DNA of 21,795 nt from Nanobdellota archaeon (GCA_002688395.1 NZCU01000006.1:1-21795), one strand, 5' to 3'; positions 13,306 through 20,693 are shown, counted from the first letter of the stretch. Notes: generated from the sequence alone by a model not told the origin. Numbers and translations: made by a program.

Positions 13306-15132
13306 ATGAACATATTATTTCCACATGAAAACATTAGAAAAATACAAGATGAGTTCATTAATGATATTTTGTTAGCTCTAAAAGAAAAAAAACATTTATT
13401 AGCTCACGCTCCGACAGGATTAGGAAAATCAGCAGCTGTTCTATCCACAACAATACCATATGCCTTAGAAAATAATCTAACTATATTTTTCTTAACATCC
13501 AGACACACCCAGCACAAAATAGCTATTGAAACTCTAAAAAAAATAAAAGAATTACATAATACAGATTTAAAAGTCGTTGATTTAATTGGAAAACAACACA
13601 TGTGTATTTATCCAGGAACTGAAACACTAACACCCCAACAATTCACAGAATATTGTAAAGAAGTAGTAGAAAATAACTCATGTCAGTATTACACCAATCT
13701 AAAATTCAACAACAAACTATCTTTTGAAACTAAAAACTTGCTAAATAAAACAAAAAAAGAAATTCTAGACGTTGATGAATTAATATCATCTTCAAAATCC
13801 TGCAGTTTATGCCCATATGAAATATCTATATTAAAAGCAAAAGAAGCTAATGTCATAATAATGGATTACTATCATATATTCTCTCCCGCAATAGCTTCTG
13901 CTTTCCTAAATAAAACAGATAAAACAATACAAGAATCTATAATAATAGTAGATGAAGCCCATAACTTGCCACAAAGAATGCGTGATCATTTATCTGTAAG
14001 ATTAACCTCAACAACAATAGAAAGAGCAATAACAGAAGCACAACCTTATGAACAAGCTAAAAAATACCTAGAAGAAATAAAAGAAAAGTTAGATAATTTA
14101 TCCTCTAATTTACAAGAAGAAAGATTAGTAAAAAAATCAGAATTTCATATAGAAGAATATGGTGATGTGATCTTAGAACTAGAAAAAATAGCTGATATTG
14201 TTAGAGAAATAAAAAAACGTTCTTACATAGGAACAGTTGTACAGTTTTTACAAGCATGGCAAGGTCAAGATGAAGGTTTTGCAAGGATAATAGCTAAAAA
14301 TAAATTTAATGATAGAATAACAACATCATTATCTTACAAATGCCTAGACCCATCTTTACTATCCACAGAAGTAATTGACTCTGCTCATTCTGTTATATGT
14401 ATGTCAGGAACTTTAACACCTTTAGAAATGTATTCAGAAATTTTAGGTTTTAAAAATCCAATTCTAAAATCATATTCTAACCCATTCCCACAAGAAAATC
14501 GTTTAAATTTACTAATACCAAAAACATCTACAAAATTTACTAAAAGATCAATGGGAATGTATCAAGATATAGCTAGAGAAATTTCCTCAATCTCAAACTT
14601 AGTTCCAGGAAATTGCATTATCTTCTTCCCAAGCTACCAATTAAGAGATGCGATAGATGTTTATTTCAAAAGTTTATGTAAAAAAACTACTTACTATGAA
14701 CAAAAAGGAATCTCAAAACAAGAAAAAGAAACTCTTTTAGACAATTTCAAAAAAGATAAAGAAATGGGTGCAGTTTTATTAGCTGTAGCAGGTGGAAATT
14801 TCAGTGAAGGTATTGATCTTCCAGGAGACTTATTAAAATCAGTTATTGTAGTTGGTCTTCCTTTATCTAGACCAGACTTAGAAACAACAGAATTAATTAA
14901 TTATTATGACCAAAAATATTCTAAAGGTTGGGATTATGGATATATTTTTCCTGCAATGCAGAAAACAATACAAGCAGCAGGAAGATGTATAAGATCAGAA
15001 AGTGATAAAGGTGTTATAGTTTTTTTAGATGAAAGATACTCTCATGAAAATTATTACAAATGTTTCCCTAAAGATTTTAATGTACACACAACCATGCTAC
15101 CATTAAAAAGAATAGAAGAATTTTTTAAATAA
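13306..15132 (+). CDS. XPD/DinG-like superfamily 2 DNA helicase with Fe-S cluster
   Basis: This 608-residue 5'-3' DNA helicase is likely to act in nucleotide-excision repair or replication-fork rescue. The Walker A motif is APTGLGKS (35-42) and the DEAH box is VDEAHNL (215-221). Between them lie five cysteines (C100, C117, C126, C166, C169), four of which should hold the 4Fe-4S cluster of the XPD family. The C-terminal helicase lobe shows MSGTLTPLEMY, GGNFSEGIDLPG, VGLPLSRPD and the motif VI QAAGRCIRSESDKG. The length suits archaeal XPD. Nothing is truncated. It converges with the AAA ATPase gene, and the stops abut as TAATTA (15130-15135). Confidence 0.92.
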   Translation: MNILFPHENIRKIQDEFINDILLALKEKKHLLAHAPTGLGKSAAVLSTTIPYALENNLTIFFLTSRHTQHKIAIETLKKIKELHNTDLKVVDLIGKQHMCIYPGTETLTPQQFTEYCKEVVENNSCQYYTNLKFNNKLSFETKNLLNKTKKEILDVDELISSSKSCSLCPYEISILKAKEANVIIMDYYHIFSPAIASAFLNKTDKTIQESIIIVDEAHNLPQRMRDHLSVRLTSTTIERAITEAQPYEQAKKYLEEIKEKLDNLSSNLQEERLVKKSEFHIEEYGDVILELEKIADIVREIKKRSYIGTVVQFLQAWQGQDEGFARIIAKNKFNDRITTSLSYKCLDPSLLSTEVIDSAHSVICMSGTLTPLEMYSEILGFKNPILKSYSNPFPQENRLNLLIPKTSTKFTKRSMGMYQDIAREISSISNLVPGNCIIFFPSYQLRDAIDVYFKSLCKKTTYYEQKGISKQEKETLLDNFKKDKEMGAVLLAVAGGNFSEGIDLPGDLLKSVIVVGLPLSRPDLETTELINYYDQKYSKGWDYGYIFPAMQKTIQAAGRCIRSESDKGVIVFLDERYSHENYYKCFPKDFNVHTTMLPLKRIEEFFK

Positions 15133-15990
15133 TTATTCTTTCTCTTCCATATGTAAATCTTCTTCAGAATCCTCTTTCTTTGGAGCTTTAGGAGTTTTCT
15201 TAGTTGTTTTTTTCTTAGGTTTCTTAGCTACTTTTTTTTCTTTAACTTCTTCTTTAGGTTCCTCTCCAAATAATTTATCAAAATGAGATTCAGTAAACTC
15301 TTGCTCTCCATTTTCAACAATATGTCTACAAGCTCTATCACATCTTTGCAATAATCTTCTAGGATTTTCTTTAGCTAACTTAAATAATTTTTTAACAATA
15401 TCATCACTTAAAAGATTTAAATTACCAATTCTATTTCTTATTAAAGAAACAGCTTCTTCTTCGCTTAAATTTTTTAACTTCAAAACCCCATCTCCAATTC
15501 TTTCTTTAACACTATCATGGAATTTTGTATCATTATATTTAGTTCCAGCAAACACAACAGATTTTATATTTCCTTGATCGAAGAAATATTTTATTCTCTC
15601 AGTATTTTCTTGAGTTAATTCCTGCGCCTCATCTAATAAAACAATCATGTTTTTTGGATGTGCTTTAAACATTCTACCCCAAAATCCATATTTATCTATC
15701 AATAATTGCTCAATATTAAGATCAGTATCAATTCTATTACAACTAAAGAAAATTACTTGCCCCTTCCCTTTAAATCTATGAATCAAATGCTTCATAATAG
15801 TTGATTTACCAGTACCTAAATTTCCTTCAACAAAACTCATAGTTCCAGCAGGAATTTTATAAACTAATTCATCTAAAATATCATCTTGTCCAACTATTCT
15901 AAAATCAAAAGGTGCTGGTTTAATGCTAAATGGATTATTAAAAAAACCAATTTTCCTATACCATAATTCCTCATTTTCTTCTTCTGCCAT
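15133..15990 (-). CDS. ExeA-like AAA ATPase with lysine-rich tail
   Basis: This 285-residue protein has an AAA domain (about 30-215): Walker A GNLGTGKST (56-64), Walker B MIVLLDEAQEL (115-125, D120 and E121), a sensor-like VVFAGT (145-150) and NPRRLLQ (209-215) as a candidate arginine-bearing element. The N-terminal FFNNPFSIKPAP matches the entry of ExeA/GspA- and TniB-like ATPases. The tail (about 244-285) alternates K/E-rich segments, with a strongly basic KKPKKKTTKK stretch that may contact DNA or a partner. It starts one base after the membrane-protein stop, so the two are coupled. A membrane-linked ATPase module is inferred. DNA-segregation or transposon ATPases are the alternatives. Confidence 0.8.
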   Translation of the reverse strand: MAEEENEELWYRKIGFFNNPFSIKPAPFDFRIVGQDDILDELVYKIPAGTMSFVEGNLGTGKSTIMKHLIHRFKGKGQVIFFSCNRIDTDLNIEQLLIDKYGFWGRMFKAHPKNMIVLLDEAQELTQENTERIKYFFDQGNIKSVVFAGTKYNDTKFHDSVKERIGDGVLKLKNLSEEEAVSLIRNRIGNLNLLSDDIVKKLFKLAKENPRRLLQRCDRACRHIVENGEQEFTESHFDKLFGEEPKEEVKEKKVAKKPKKKTTKKTPKAPKKEDSEEDLHMEEKE

Positions 15991-15991
15991 T

Positions 15992-16714
15992 TTAAAATCC
16001 CCCTTCTAAATTTCTAGCTTTTTCTCTCAATTCATCAGCTTTATCATACAATTCCTCAGCGGTTTCATCATCTCCATCCCAGTGAAATTCTTGTCCCTCT
16101 CTATGTAATTCCATAGCTTTATTGTAATTTTTTTCACTACTTCCGCCATCACCTTTAAAGATAAAAATAAGTATTATAATGACTATTATAGCTACAATAC
16201 CTAAAACCCAATTACTAATACCAGCAATATTCCCAATACTTCCAAGACCTATTGCGCCACCAGTAACAACATTGGTATCACTTGTTTCTTCTTCATGAAC
16301 ATCATCTACACCGTGCTCATGATCATCTTCATCTTCCATAATCTCATCTTCTTTTTCCATAACCTCATTTTCTACAACATTCAAGCCTTCAAATTTAAAA
16401 CTAGCAAGTTTATCAATAACATTATTTAACTCTAATTTAACCTCATTTACTCCATCTTTATCTAAATCTAAATTTTTACTTTGACCTATATCTAATACAA
16501 GAATATTACCATCTAAAGTAATCATAACTCTCTCAACCCCAACTCTATTAATAGTCATATCTAATTCATTTCTTCCATCAACAGATAATTTTAATAATTC
16601 TCCCTCTAATCCTGAAACTATCCCAGAATCTTGTTTTGTCAGATCAAAATCAGCCGCGGAAACATTTAAAATAAGCACAAATATAAATAAAAATATAATT
16701 CCAAATAACCTCAT
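15992..16714 (-). CDS. Secreted/membrane protein with Ca-loop-like motif and acidic-His linker
   Basis: This 240-residue protein starts at MRLFGIIFLF. The frame extends to 16753, but the TATA box (16763-16773) predicts transcription from about 16742, and a GGGGGAG ribosome site (16720-16726) lies 5 bases before 16714. It has a signal peptide (1-21), an extracellular beta-rich domain (22-115) with a D83-x-D85-x-D87-G calcium-loop-like motif, and an acidic, His-containing linker (116-148). A Gly-rich stretch leads to one membrane helix (168-187), and a cytoplasmic helical hairpin (about 195-237) recalls a single TPR-like unit. The ATPase gene follows after one base, so the cytoplasmic part may recruit it (inference). 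The family is unknown. Confidence 0.7.
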   Translation of the reverse strand: MRLFGIIFLFIFVLILNVSAADFDLTKQDSGIVSGLEGELLKLSVDGRNELDMTINRVGVERVMITLDGNILVLDIGQSKNLDLDKDGVNEVKLELNNVIDKLASFKFEGLNVVENEVMEKEDEIMEDEDDHEHGVDDVHEEETSDTNVVTGGAIGLGSIGNIAGISNWVLGIVAIIVIIILIFIFKGDGGSSEKNYNKAMELHREGQEFHWDGDDETAEELYDKADELREKARNLEGGF

Positions 16715-16719
16715 TTTTT

Positions 16720-16773
16720 CTCCCCCATTTTTAAATTCCTCATACATTAACAAATTAAAAGCAATATATAAAC
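16720..16773 (-). promoter_or_regulatory. TATA box and Shine-Dalgarno for the membrane protein/ATPase operon
   Basis: GTTTATATATT (minus strand, 16763-16773) is followed by a leader of about 28 bases and GGGGGAG at 16720-16726. The spacer to the ATG at 16714 is five A residues. This leadered design differs from the leaderless genes around it. Confidence 0.55.
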
Positions 16774-16838
16774 ATTATTATACTACACTACATAAAAATT
16801 ACAAAACATATTTAGAACAATATAGTAGTAAACTGAAT

Positions 16839-17246
16839 CTAATCTTCTTCTTCAGCAAAGAAATCTCCAATTTTACCAAATAACCCCTTTCTCTCTTTCT
16901 TATCTCCAAAAAATTCCTCTTCCCCGTCAAAAATTTCATCTGTTTTAGGAGCTTCCTCAACAACTTTCTTACTTTTACTATCTAATTCTTTTTCAATTTT
17001 TCCAGATTTCATATTTTTTAACAATTCTTTTTGAAAATTATTAATTTTATCTAATTTTTTATCTAATTTTTTAAATTCTTTAGGAAAACTAACAACCTCT
17101 TTAGTCACCTCTTTAATTGAGTCATTAACACCACTTAAACTATCTTTAACAACTTCAAACTCATCCTCACTTTTCCCAATTCTATCTTTTAATCCAAGAA
17201 TATCTCTTTTAACTAAACCGAAAGCTTCCTTAATAGGATTTGCCAT
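16839..17246 (-). CDS. Coiled-coil protein with C-terminal amphipathic motif
   Basis: This 135-residue protein has a long charged coiled coil (about 10-85), an acidic linker (90-115) and an ending GLFGKIGDFFAEEED. There is no signal peptide or membrane helix. The ending resembles that of the coiled-coil protein at 10999-11238 (GFFSKIF). The gene lies 125 bp upstream of the membrane-protein start on the same strand and has its own promoter (17270-17279), shared with the divergent gene. A structural or membrane-tethering role is possible. I recognise no family. Confidence 0.6.
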   Translation of the reverse strand: MANPIKEAFGLVKRDILGLKDRIGKSEDEFEVVKDSLSGVNDSIKEVTKEVVSFPKEFKKLDKKLDKINNFQKELLKNMKSGKIEKELDSKSKKVVEEAPKTDEIFDGEEEFFGDKKERKGLFGKIGDFFAEEED

Positions 17247-17269
17247 ATCTACTTAAAAGTAAAGAAACC

Positions 17270-17279
17270 TTTAAAAATA
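17270..17279. promoter_or_regulatory. TATA box shared by divergent coiled-coil and lipoprotein-like genes
   Basis: TTTAAAAATA on the plus strand is centred 27-28 bp before the ATG at 17302. Its complement TATTTTTAAA is centred 28-29 bp before the minus-strand ATG at 17246. Only 55 bp separate the two start codons, and no other box is suitably placed. Confidence 0.55.
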
Positions 17280-17301
17280 CTATTGTAAACTAAAATATAG
17301 T

Positions 17302-17679
17302 ATGAAACCAAAGGCTCTTGTTGGTATTACTTTATTAAGTATGACTCTGGGAGTAGGTTCTTGCACAAAAAATACTTATGATTTCCTCACAGTTCCAGAT
17401 CCAATATTTGAAGAAAGAATAGAAGAATTAAATTCTAGAATCGTAGAAGCACCAAACCTAGAATTAGAAACTCTTTTAACAAAAAAAAATGAAATAGACC
17501 CTAGTTATCTAGCAGACAAAGAAAGATTTGAAAATCAAAAATTTCAAGAAGGGCTAGAAATAGGTTATTCTATTTTTTGTATTTTTGCTTCAATAGTCTT
17601 AGGAGGATATAGCGGAATTAAATATGTGGAATATAAAAGATCTCAAATATTAGCATCTCAAGATACAAAAGAAACTTAA
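17302..17679 (+). CDS. Hypothetical lipoprotein-like membrane protein
   Basis: This 125-residue protein has an N-terminal hydrophobic segment (about 5-20) ending in VGSC at C21, a weak lipobox, so lipid anchoring is possible but not certain. A charged helical region (35-85) follows. A second membrane segment (about 86-106, IGYSIFCIFASIVLGGYSG) comes before a short polar C-terminus. I do not recognise a family. It shares the TATA box at 17270-17279 with the divergent coiled-coil gene. The next gene is convergent, 13 bp away. Confidence 0.55.
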   Translation: MKPKALVGITLLSMTLGVGSCTKNTYDFLTVPDPIFEERIEELNSRIVEAPNLELETLLTKKNEIDPSYLADKERFENQKFQEGLEIGYSIFCIFASIVLGGYSGIKYVEYKRSQILASQDTKET

Positions 17680-17692
17680 ATATATAAACAAA

Positions 17693-17905
17693 TTAACTTA
17701 TTTCAGCTAAAATAAGATCACTAAGATATTTAGATGCAGTATTATAGCCAGCAAGTTCTAATCCAATAACACTACCAACAGCTTCTAATTTACCTATTCT
17801 TCCAACTAAATCAACTCCAGATTCAAAAGCCTCTATTACTACAGCTGCAACACCTCTTTGGTTGTTAGCATCTCTTTGTTCAGTAAATCGTCTTACATAT
17901 GGCAT
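17693..17905 (-). CDS. Small hypothetical helical protein with structured leader
   Basis: This 70-residue protein begins MPYVRRFTEQRDANNQRG, with a middle AAVVIEAFESGVDLVG and a C-terminal helix ASKYLSDLILAEIS. It has no cysteines, signal peptide or known motif. The start is fixed by GGAGG (17912-17916), 6 bases before the ATG. The TATA box GGTATATAAATG (17946-17957) predicts transcription from about 17925. The leader can fold so as to hide the ribosome site (see the hairpin entry). The function is unknown. Confidence 0.55.
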   Translation of the reverse strand: MPYVRRFTEQRDANNQRGVAAVVIEAFESGVDLVGRIGKLEAVGSVIGLELAGYNTASKYLSDLILAEIS

Positions 17906-17912
17906 TTATATC

Positions 17913-17926
17913 CTCCCTAATGGGAG
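17913..17926 (-). promoter_or_regulatory. Hairpin sequestering the Shine-Dalgarno sequence
   Basis: In the minus-strand RNA, CUCCC (17926-17922), loop AUUA, and GGGAG (17917-17913) form a perfect 5-bp GC-rich stem. Four of the five bases of GGAGG lie inside the stem. The predicted transcript start (about 17925-17928) places this hairpin at the extreme 5' end. It could act as a temperature- or ligand-sensitive translation switch (inference). Confidence 0.45.
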
Positions 17927-17968
17927 TTATTCAAACATTATAAGGCATTTATATACCTTTCGATAAAA

Positions 17969-18346
17969 TTATTTCCTCTTCATTAACTGTTGGAAAGTAC
18001 CAGCTAAATCTATAACATACTTCCCACTTTCCATTCTAAATATTACAGGTTTTCCTTTCATCAAATTAACAACATCAATCTCAAATTTCCCAGGCTTTAA
18101 AACTTTAATACTTTCTAAATCTAATATAACGGGTCTATCATCATTTTTACTTCCAACAATATCAAAAACATCTTGTTGTATTTTCTCTTTCTCTTTAACA
18201 GTTAATTTTTTTATTTCTTCTTCAGCATCTTTTAATGATTCTTTCTTAATATAGAAAAAGAATCTTCCACCACAACTACAACCTTTTAACAATTCTTCAC
18301 TAGCATCATTATAAACTTTCGCACAACGAACACATTGATGAGGCAT
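17969..18346 (-). CDS. Zn-ribbon protein, DUF2072-like
   Basis: This 125-residue protein opens with a zinc ribbon (MPHQCVRCAKVY, then GCSCGG; C5, C8, C23, C25) typical of the archaeal DUF2072 family. A helical middle (35-65) and a beta-rich C-terminal part (about 72-118) follow. It is the last gene of the Era-like GTPase/DUF2073/Zn-ribbon cluster, a gene set I know as conserved across many archaea. It begins at the base directly after the DUF2073 stop, so translation is coupled. The shared context points to a role near the GTPase, perhaps in ribosome or RNA metabolism, but the function has not been established to my knowledge. Confidence 0.8.
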   Translation of the reverse strand: MPHQCVRCAKVYNDASEELLKGCSCGGRFFFYIKKESLKDAEEEIKKLTVKEKEKIQQDVFDIVGSKNDDRPVILDLESIKVLKPGKFEIDVVNLMKGKPVIFRMESGKYVIDLAGTFQQLMKRK

Positions 18347-18724
18347 TTATTTTCTCCCTCTTCTATTAGAAGTATATAATTGTAATTTGTTAGGATCTCT
18401 TTTAATTTCTTTAATAATATTAGCAGGACCCATAATAGTTATTCCTCTTCTATCCCCAAAAAATAATTTAAAAATTCCATCTCTTAAAGCAGAGCCAATA
18501 TCTTTTCTAACATTAGGTTCTAAACTTGCAATCTCAATACCTTTAAATTTTTTATCAATCTCTTCCATAGTTCTTTCAATCAACATCCCCTCTTCTTTGT
18601 TACTTAATCTACCTTCCAACATAACAATTTTATCCTGTTTTATTATTTTCAACAATTTAGTAACTTTTCTATCACTATCTAACTGAATAATTTCATCCAT
18701 TGGAACGTATTGTAATGTTAACAT
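18347..18724 (-). CDS. DUF2073-family archaeal protein
   Basis: This 125-residue protein matches my recollection of archaeal DUF2073: a start LTLQYVPMDEI, a central KVTKLLKIIKQDKIVMLEGRL, and GIFKLFFGDRRGITIMGPAN followed by a basic end (SNRRGRK). It has no signal peptide or cysteines and is a small alpha/beta protein. It starts one base after the Era-like GTPase stop and is immediately followed by the Zn-ribbon gene. The basic tail suggests RNA or ribosome contact (inference). Confidence 0.8.
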   Translation of the reverse strand: MLTLQYVPMDEIIQLDSDRKVTKLLKIIKQDKIVMLEGRLSNKEEGMLIERTMEEIDKKFKGIEIASLEPNVRKDIGSALRDGIFKLFFGDRRGITIMGPANIIKEIKRDPNKLQLYTSNRRGRK

Positions 18725-18725
18725 T

Positions 18726-19361
18726 TTATTTCATTAATTTAATCAGCTCATCATAAAAATCTTCTATATTATCTCCATACTCAGCACTAACTCCAATAAC
18801 TCCATACTGAGGAAATGCAGCTTCTATTTTTTTCAAATCCGATTTCTTAAGATCAGATTTATTAGCAGCTATTAAAACTGGAATATCTCTAGCAGCTAAA
18901 TTTCCAACTATAGTTATATTTACTTGACTATAGGGATCAATAGTAGAATCAAGCACTATAATTACTGCATCCATGCTATCTAACCATTTAATACTTTCAA
19001 TTATCCCCTTAGTAGCTTCCTTAGCTCTTTCTTGTGCTTCTTTTTTCTTTAACCCAGCTTTAATAAAATCTTCATAATCTATTTTTGTTGCTATCCCGGG
19101 AGTATCAACCAAATTAAAAGTCATCTCTTTTCTTCCACTCTTAACATTTATTTTCTCCTTTTCTTGAACATTTCTAGTCTCATGAGGAACTTTACTTGTA
19201 GTTCCCATTTCCTCTCCCAACCAATCTTGACAAATTCTATTAGCTAAAGTAGTTTTTCCAGAATTAGGAGGACCATATAATCCTAGTTTTAAATTACTCC
19301 TTCCTTTAAATATATTGAATAGAAAAATCTTATTCAAAAAATCTTTTAAACTTTTAAACAT
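18726..19361 (-). CDS. Era-like GTP-binding protein
   Basis: This 211-residue GTPase has all its motifs: G1 GPPNSGKT (30-37), G2 candidates around HETRNV (60-65), G3 DTPG (86-89), G4 NKSD (167-170) and G5 VSAE (191-194). The N-terminus (1-20) is a hydrophobic/basic helix (FLNKIFLFNIFKG) that may bind membrane or a partner. There is no KH domain, so it is not bacterial Era itself. It heads the three-gene archaeal cluster with DUF2073 and the Zn-ribbon protein. A TATA box (19383-19392) lies 26 bp before the ATG, so the operon is probably leaderless. A ribosome-associated role is plausible, not shown. Confidence 0.88.
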   Translation of the reverse strand: MFKSLKDFLNKIFLFNIFKGRSNLKLGLYGPPNSGKTTLANRICQDWLGEEMGTTSKVPHETRNVQEKEKINVKSGRKEMTFNLVDTPGIATKIDYEDFIKAGLKKKEAQERAKEATKGIIESIKWLDSMDAVIIVLDSTIDPYSQVNITIVGNLAARDIPVLIAANKSDLKKSDLKKIEAAFPQYGVIGVSAEYGDNIEDFYDELIKLMK

Positions 19362-19382
19362 ACTCTAAAAAAACTAGAATTT

Positions 19383-19392
19383 CTTAATAAAC
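19383..19392 (-). promoter_or_regulatory. TATA box of the Era-like GTPase operon
   Basis: The minus strand reads GTTTATTAAG, centred 26-27 bp before the ATG at 19361. It lies in the 53-bp gap after the upstream gene. Confidence 0.55.
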
Positions 19393-19414
19393 ATTTCTAT
19401 TATAGAAAGCAACA

Positions 19415-19960
19415 TTAATCTAAAGAATATAATTCGTTGAGATCTCTAAGGTTATCATTATCTACTTCAGTAGTTGCTCTAAAGTAAACATCTTCAAGAA
19501 CTTTTAACCATTCTCCATTTCCAGGTTTATATGTAATTAATTCAAAAGGATGTTCCATCCCACCTACAGAAACTAACGGACGATTAACTTCGTAAGGTTT
19601 AACATCAGATGGGTCTATTCCTTTCTTAGCTCTAGTATCAGTAAAAGTAGATAACACAGTACGGTTGTTATCATTAACAAGCTCTTCAGCTTTTAGCACC
19701 TCCATTCCCTTAAATTGAACAAGTACTTCATCACCACTACCTGCAACTTTTTTATAAGAAGCTTCAAATAAGTCAGGAAATGCTTCGCTTCTTTCAGTTG
19801 AGAATACATAACTATCATATCCAGCATTCTCACCATTACCAGGTACGTTAGCAGTAAAAGCTCCACTTCTAGCAATTACTGTAGCTTTTTCAATTAATTT
19901 TTGACCTTCTACATGATCTTTAAGGTCATTTAATCTATCTTCAAGCACACGTAATTTCAT
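19415..19960 (-). CDS. Hypothetical protein
   Basis: This 181-residue protein starts at MKLRVLEDRLNDL. The frame reaches a Met at 19993, but GCTTAAATACG (19981-19991) is a TATA element 26 bp before 19960, and the first Met is upstream of it. The N-terminal 25 residues are helical. The rest is polar and mixed alpha/beta with several glycines (VPGNGENAGYDSY, KPGNGEWLKVLED) and an acidic end. It has no cysteines, signal peptide or membrane helix. I do not recognise a family. One possibility is a small beta-barrel-like binding domain, but there is no firm motif. Confidence 0.6.
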   Translation of the reverse strand: MKLRVLEDRLNDLKDHVEGQKLIEKATVIARSGAFTANVPGNGENAGYDSYVFSTERSEAFPDLFEASYKKVAGSGDEVLVQFKGMEVLKAEELVNDNNRTVLSTFTDTRAKKGIDPSDVKPYEVNRPLVSVGGMEHPFELITYKPGNGEWLKVLEDVYFRATTEVDNDNLRDLNELYSLD

Positions 19961-20023
19961 AAAAAAATTACTAAAAACAGCGTATTTAAGCATTTGTGTG
20001 AAGAAATTATTATCTTACATCAA

Positions 20024-20563
20024 TTATTTTCTATAGAACCTGTCTTGATTAAAACTTTTATTGGGAATTTCATACAACACTTTTCCTTTTTCATCAATAC
20101 TTTCTTTTATTTTTTTAGATAAAAAATTATAAATCCTAATATTTACTCTTGAATTAACTTTATCTATCATCCTTCTCCTAAATAAAACAACTTCTTTTTC
20201 TTGAATTTCTGAAAAAACAACAAAAACATCTGTAATTTTATTATCCTCATCAGGGTTATATAATATAACTTTATTTATTTTCTCATTTAAAACATCTTTT
20301 TTAATAACTTTAACTGCCTCTTCTAAGATTTCCTGTATTAAAGATCCTTTTTTAAGTCTAAAAACATCATCATCAAATACAGAAGCTTCTTGAATAAAGT
20401 TAAATTTCTTCCTAACATCTCTAGAAAGTCTATTCTTCTCACTCTGAGTTAATTCTTGCCCAAATAACTGCTTTTCAATAATTCTTAACTCTTTTTCCCC
20501 AAAAATCTTTCTAACATTCTTATTCGCCCTTAAAAATCTCAATAAATTAAGTTTAGTAACCAT
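20024..20563 (-). CDS. Degenerate MNT-type nucleotidyltransferase-like protein
   Basis: This protein has 179 residues. The N-terminal part (about 5-57, ending LTQSEKNRLSRDVRKKFNFI) resembles the helical region that precedes small nucleotidyltransferase domains in related archaea. The C-terminal part (72-165) has the expected order: a helix, then KINKVILYNP, TDVFVVFSEI, a basic helix, VNIRIYNFL and a final KGKVLYEI. In active members the second strand is followed by GS, and the next strand carries SDIDIAV. Here those positions read YNP and TDVFVVF, so the GS and the DxD metal ligands are lost. It is probably a non-catalytic paralogue or regulator. The TATA element (20587-20597) lies 28 bp upstream. 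Confidence 0.5.
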   Translation of the reverse strand: MVTKLNLLRFLRANKNVRKIFGEKELRIIEKQLFGQELTQSEKNRLSRDVRKKFNFIQEASVFDDDVFRLKKGSLIQEILEEAVKVIKKDVLNEKINKVILYNPDEDNKITDVFVVFSEIQEKEVVLFRRRMIDKVNSRVNIRIYNFLSKKIKESIDEKGKVLYEIPNKSFNQDRFYRK

Positions 20564-20619
20564 TATTTAGATTATTACACATAGATATTATTTAATACTT
20601 ACCCTACTCAACAATATAG

Positions 20620-20680
20620 AAATCGGCTTATAAGCCTCCTATCCTCAAAATTTAGCAATTTAAAGGTAATTTACCGATTT
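20620..20680. promoter_or_regulatory. Nested inverted repeats between divergent genes
   Basis: An outer inverted repeat AAATCGG (20620-20626) / CCGATTT (20674-20680) encloses the palindromes GGCTTATAAGCC (20625-20636) and GGTAATTTACC (20665-20675). The block lies between the promoters of two divergent genes. It could be an operator array, or a folded RNA element in either direction. No coding frame is present. Confidence 0.4.
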
Positions 20681-20693
20681 TCTATCCAAAAAC

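Noticed and set aside
16780..16834. TACTAC / GTAGTA inverted repeat as a terminator between two minus-strand genes
   Set aside because: The arms are only 6 bp and separated by about 40 bases, with no following T tract.
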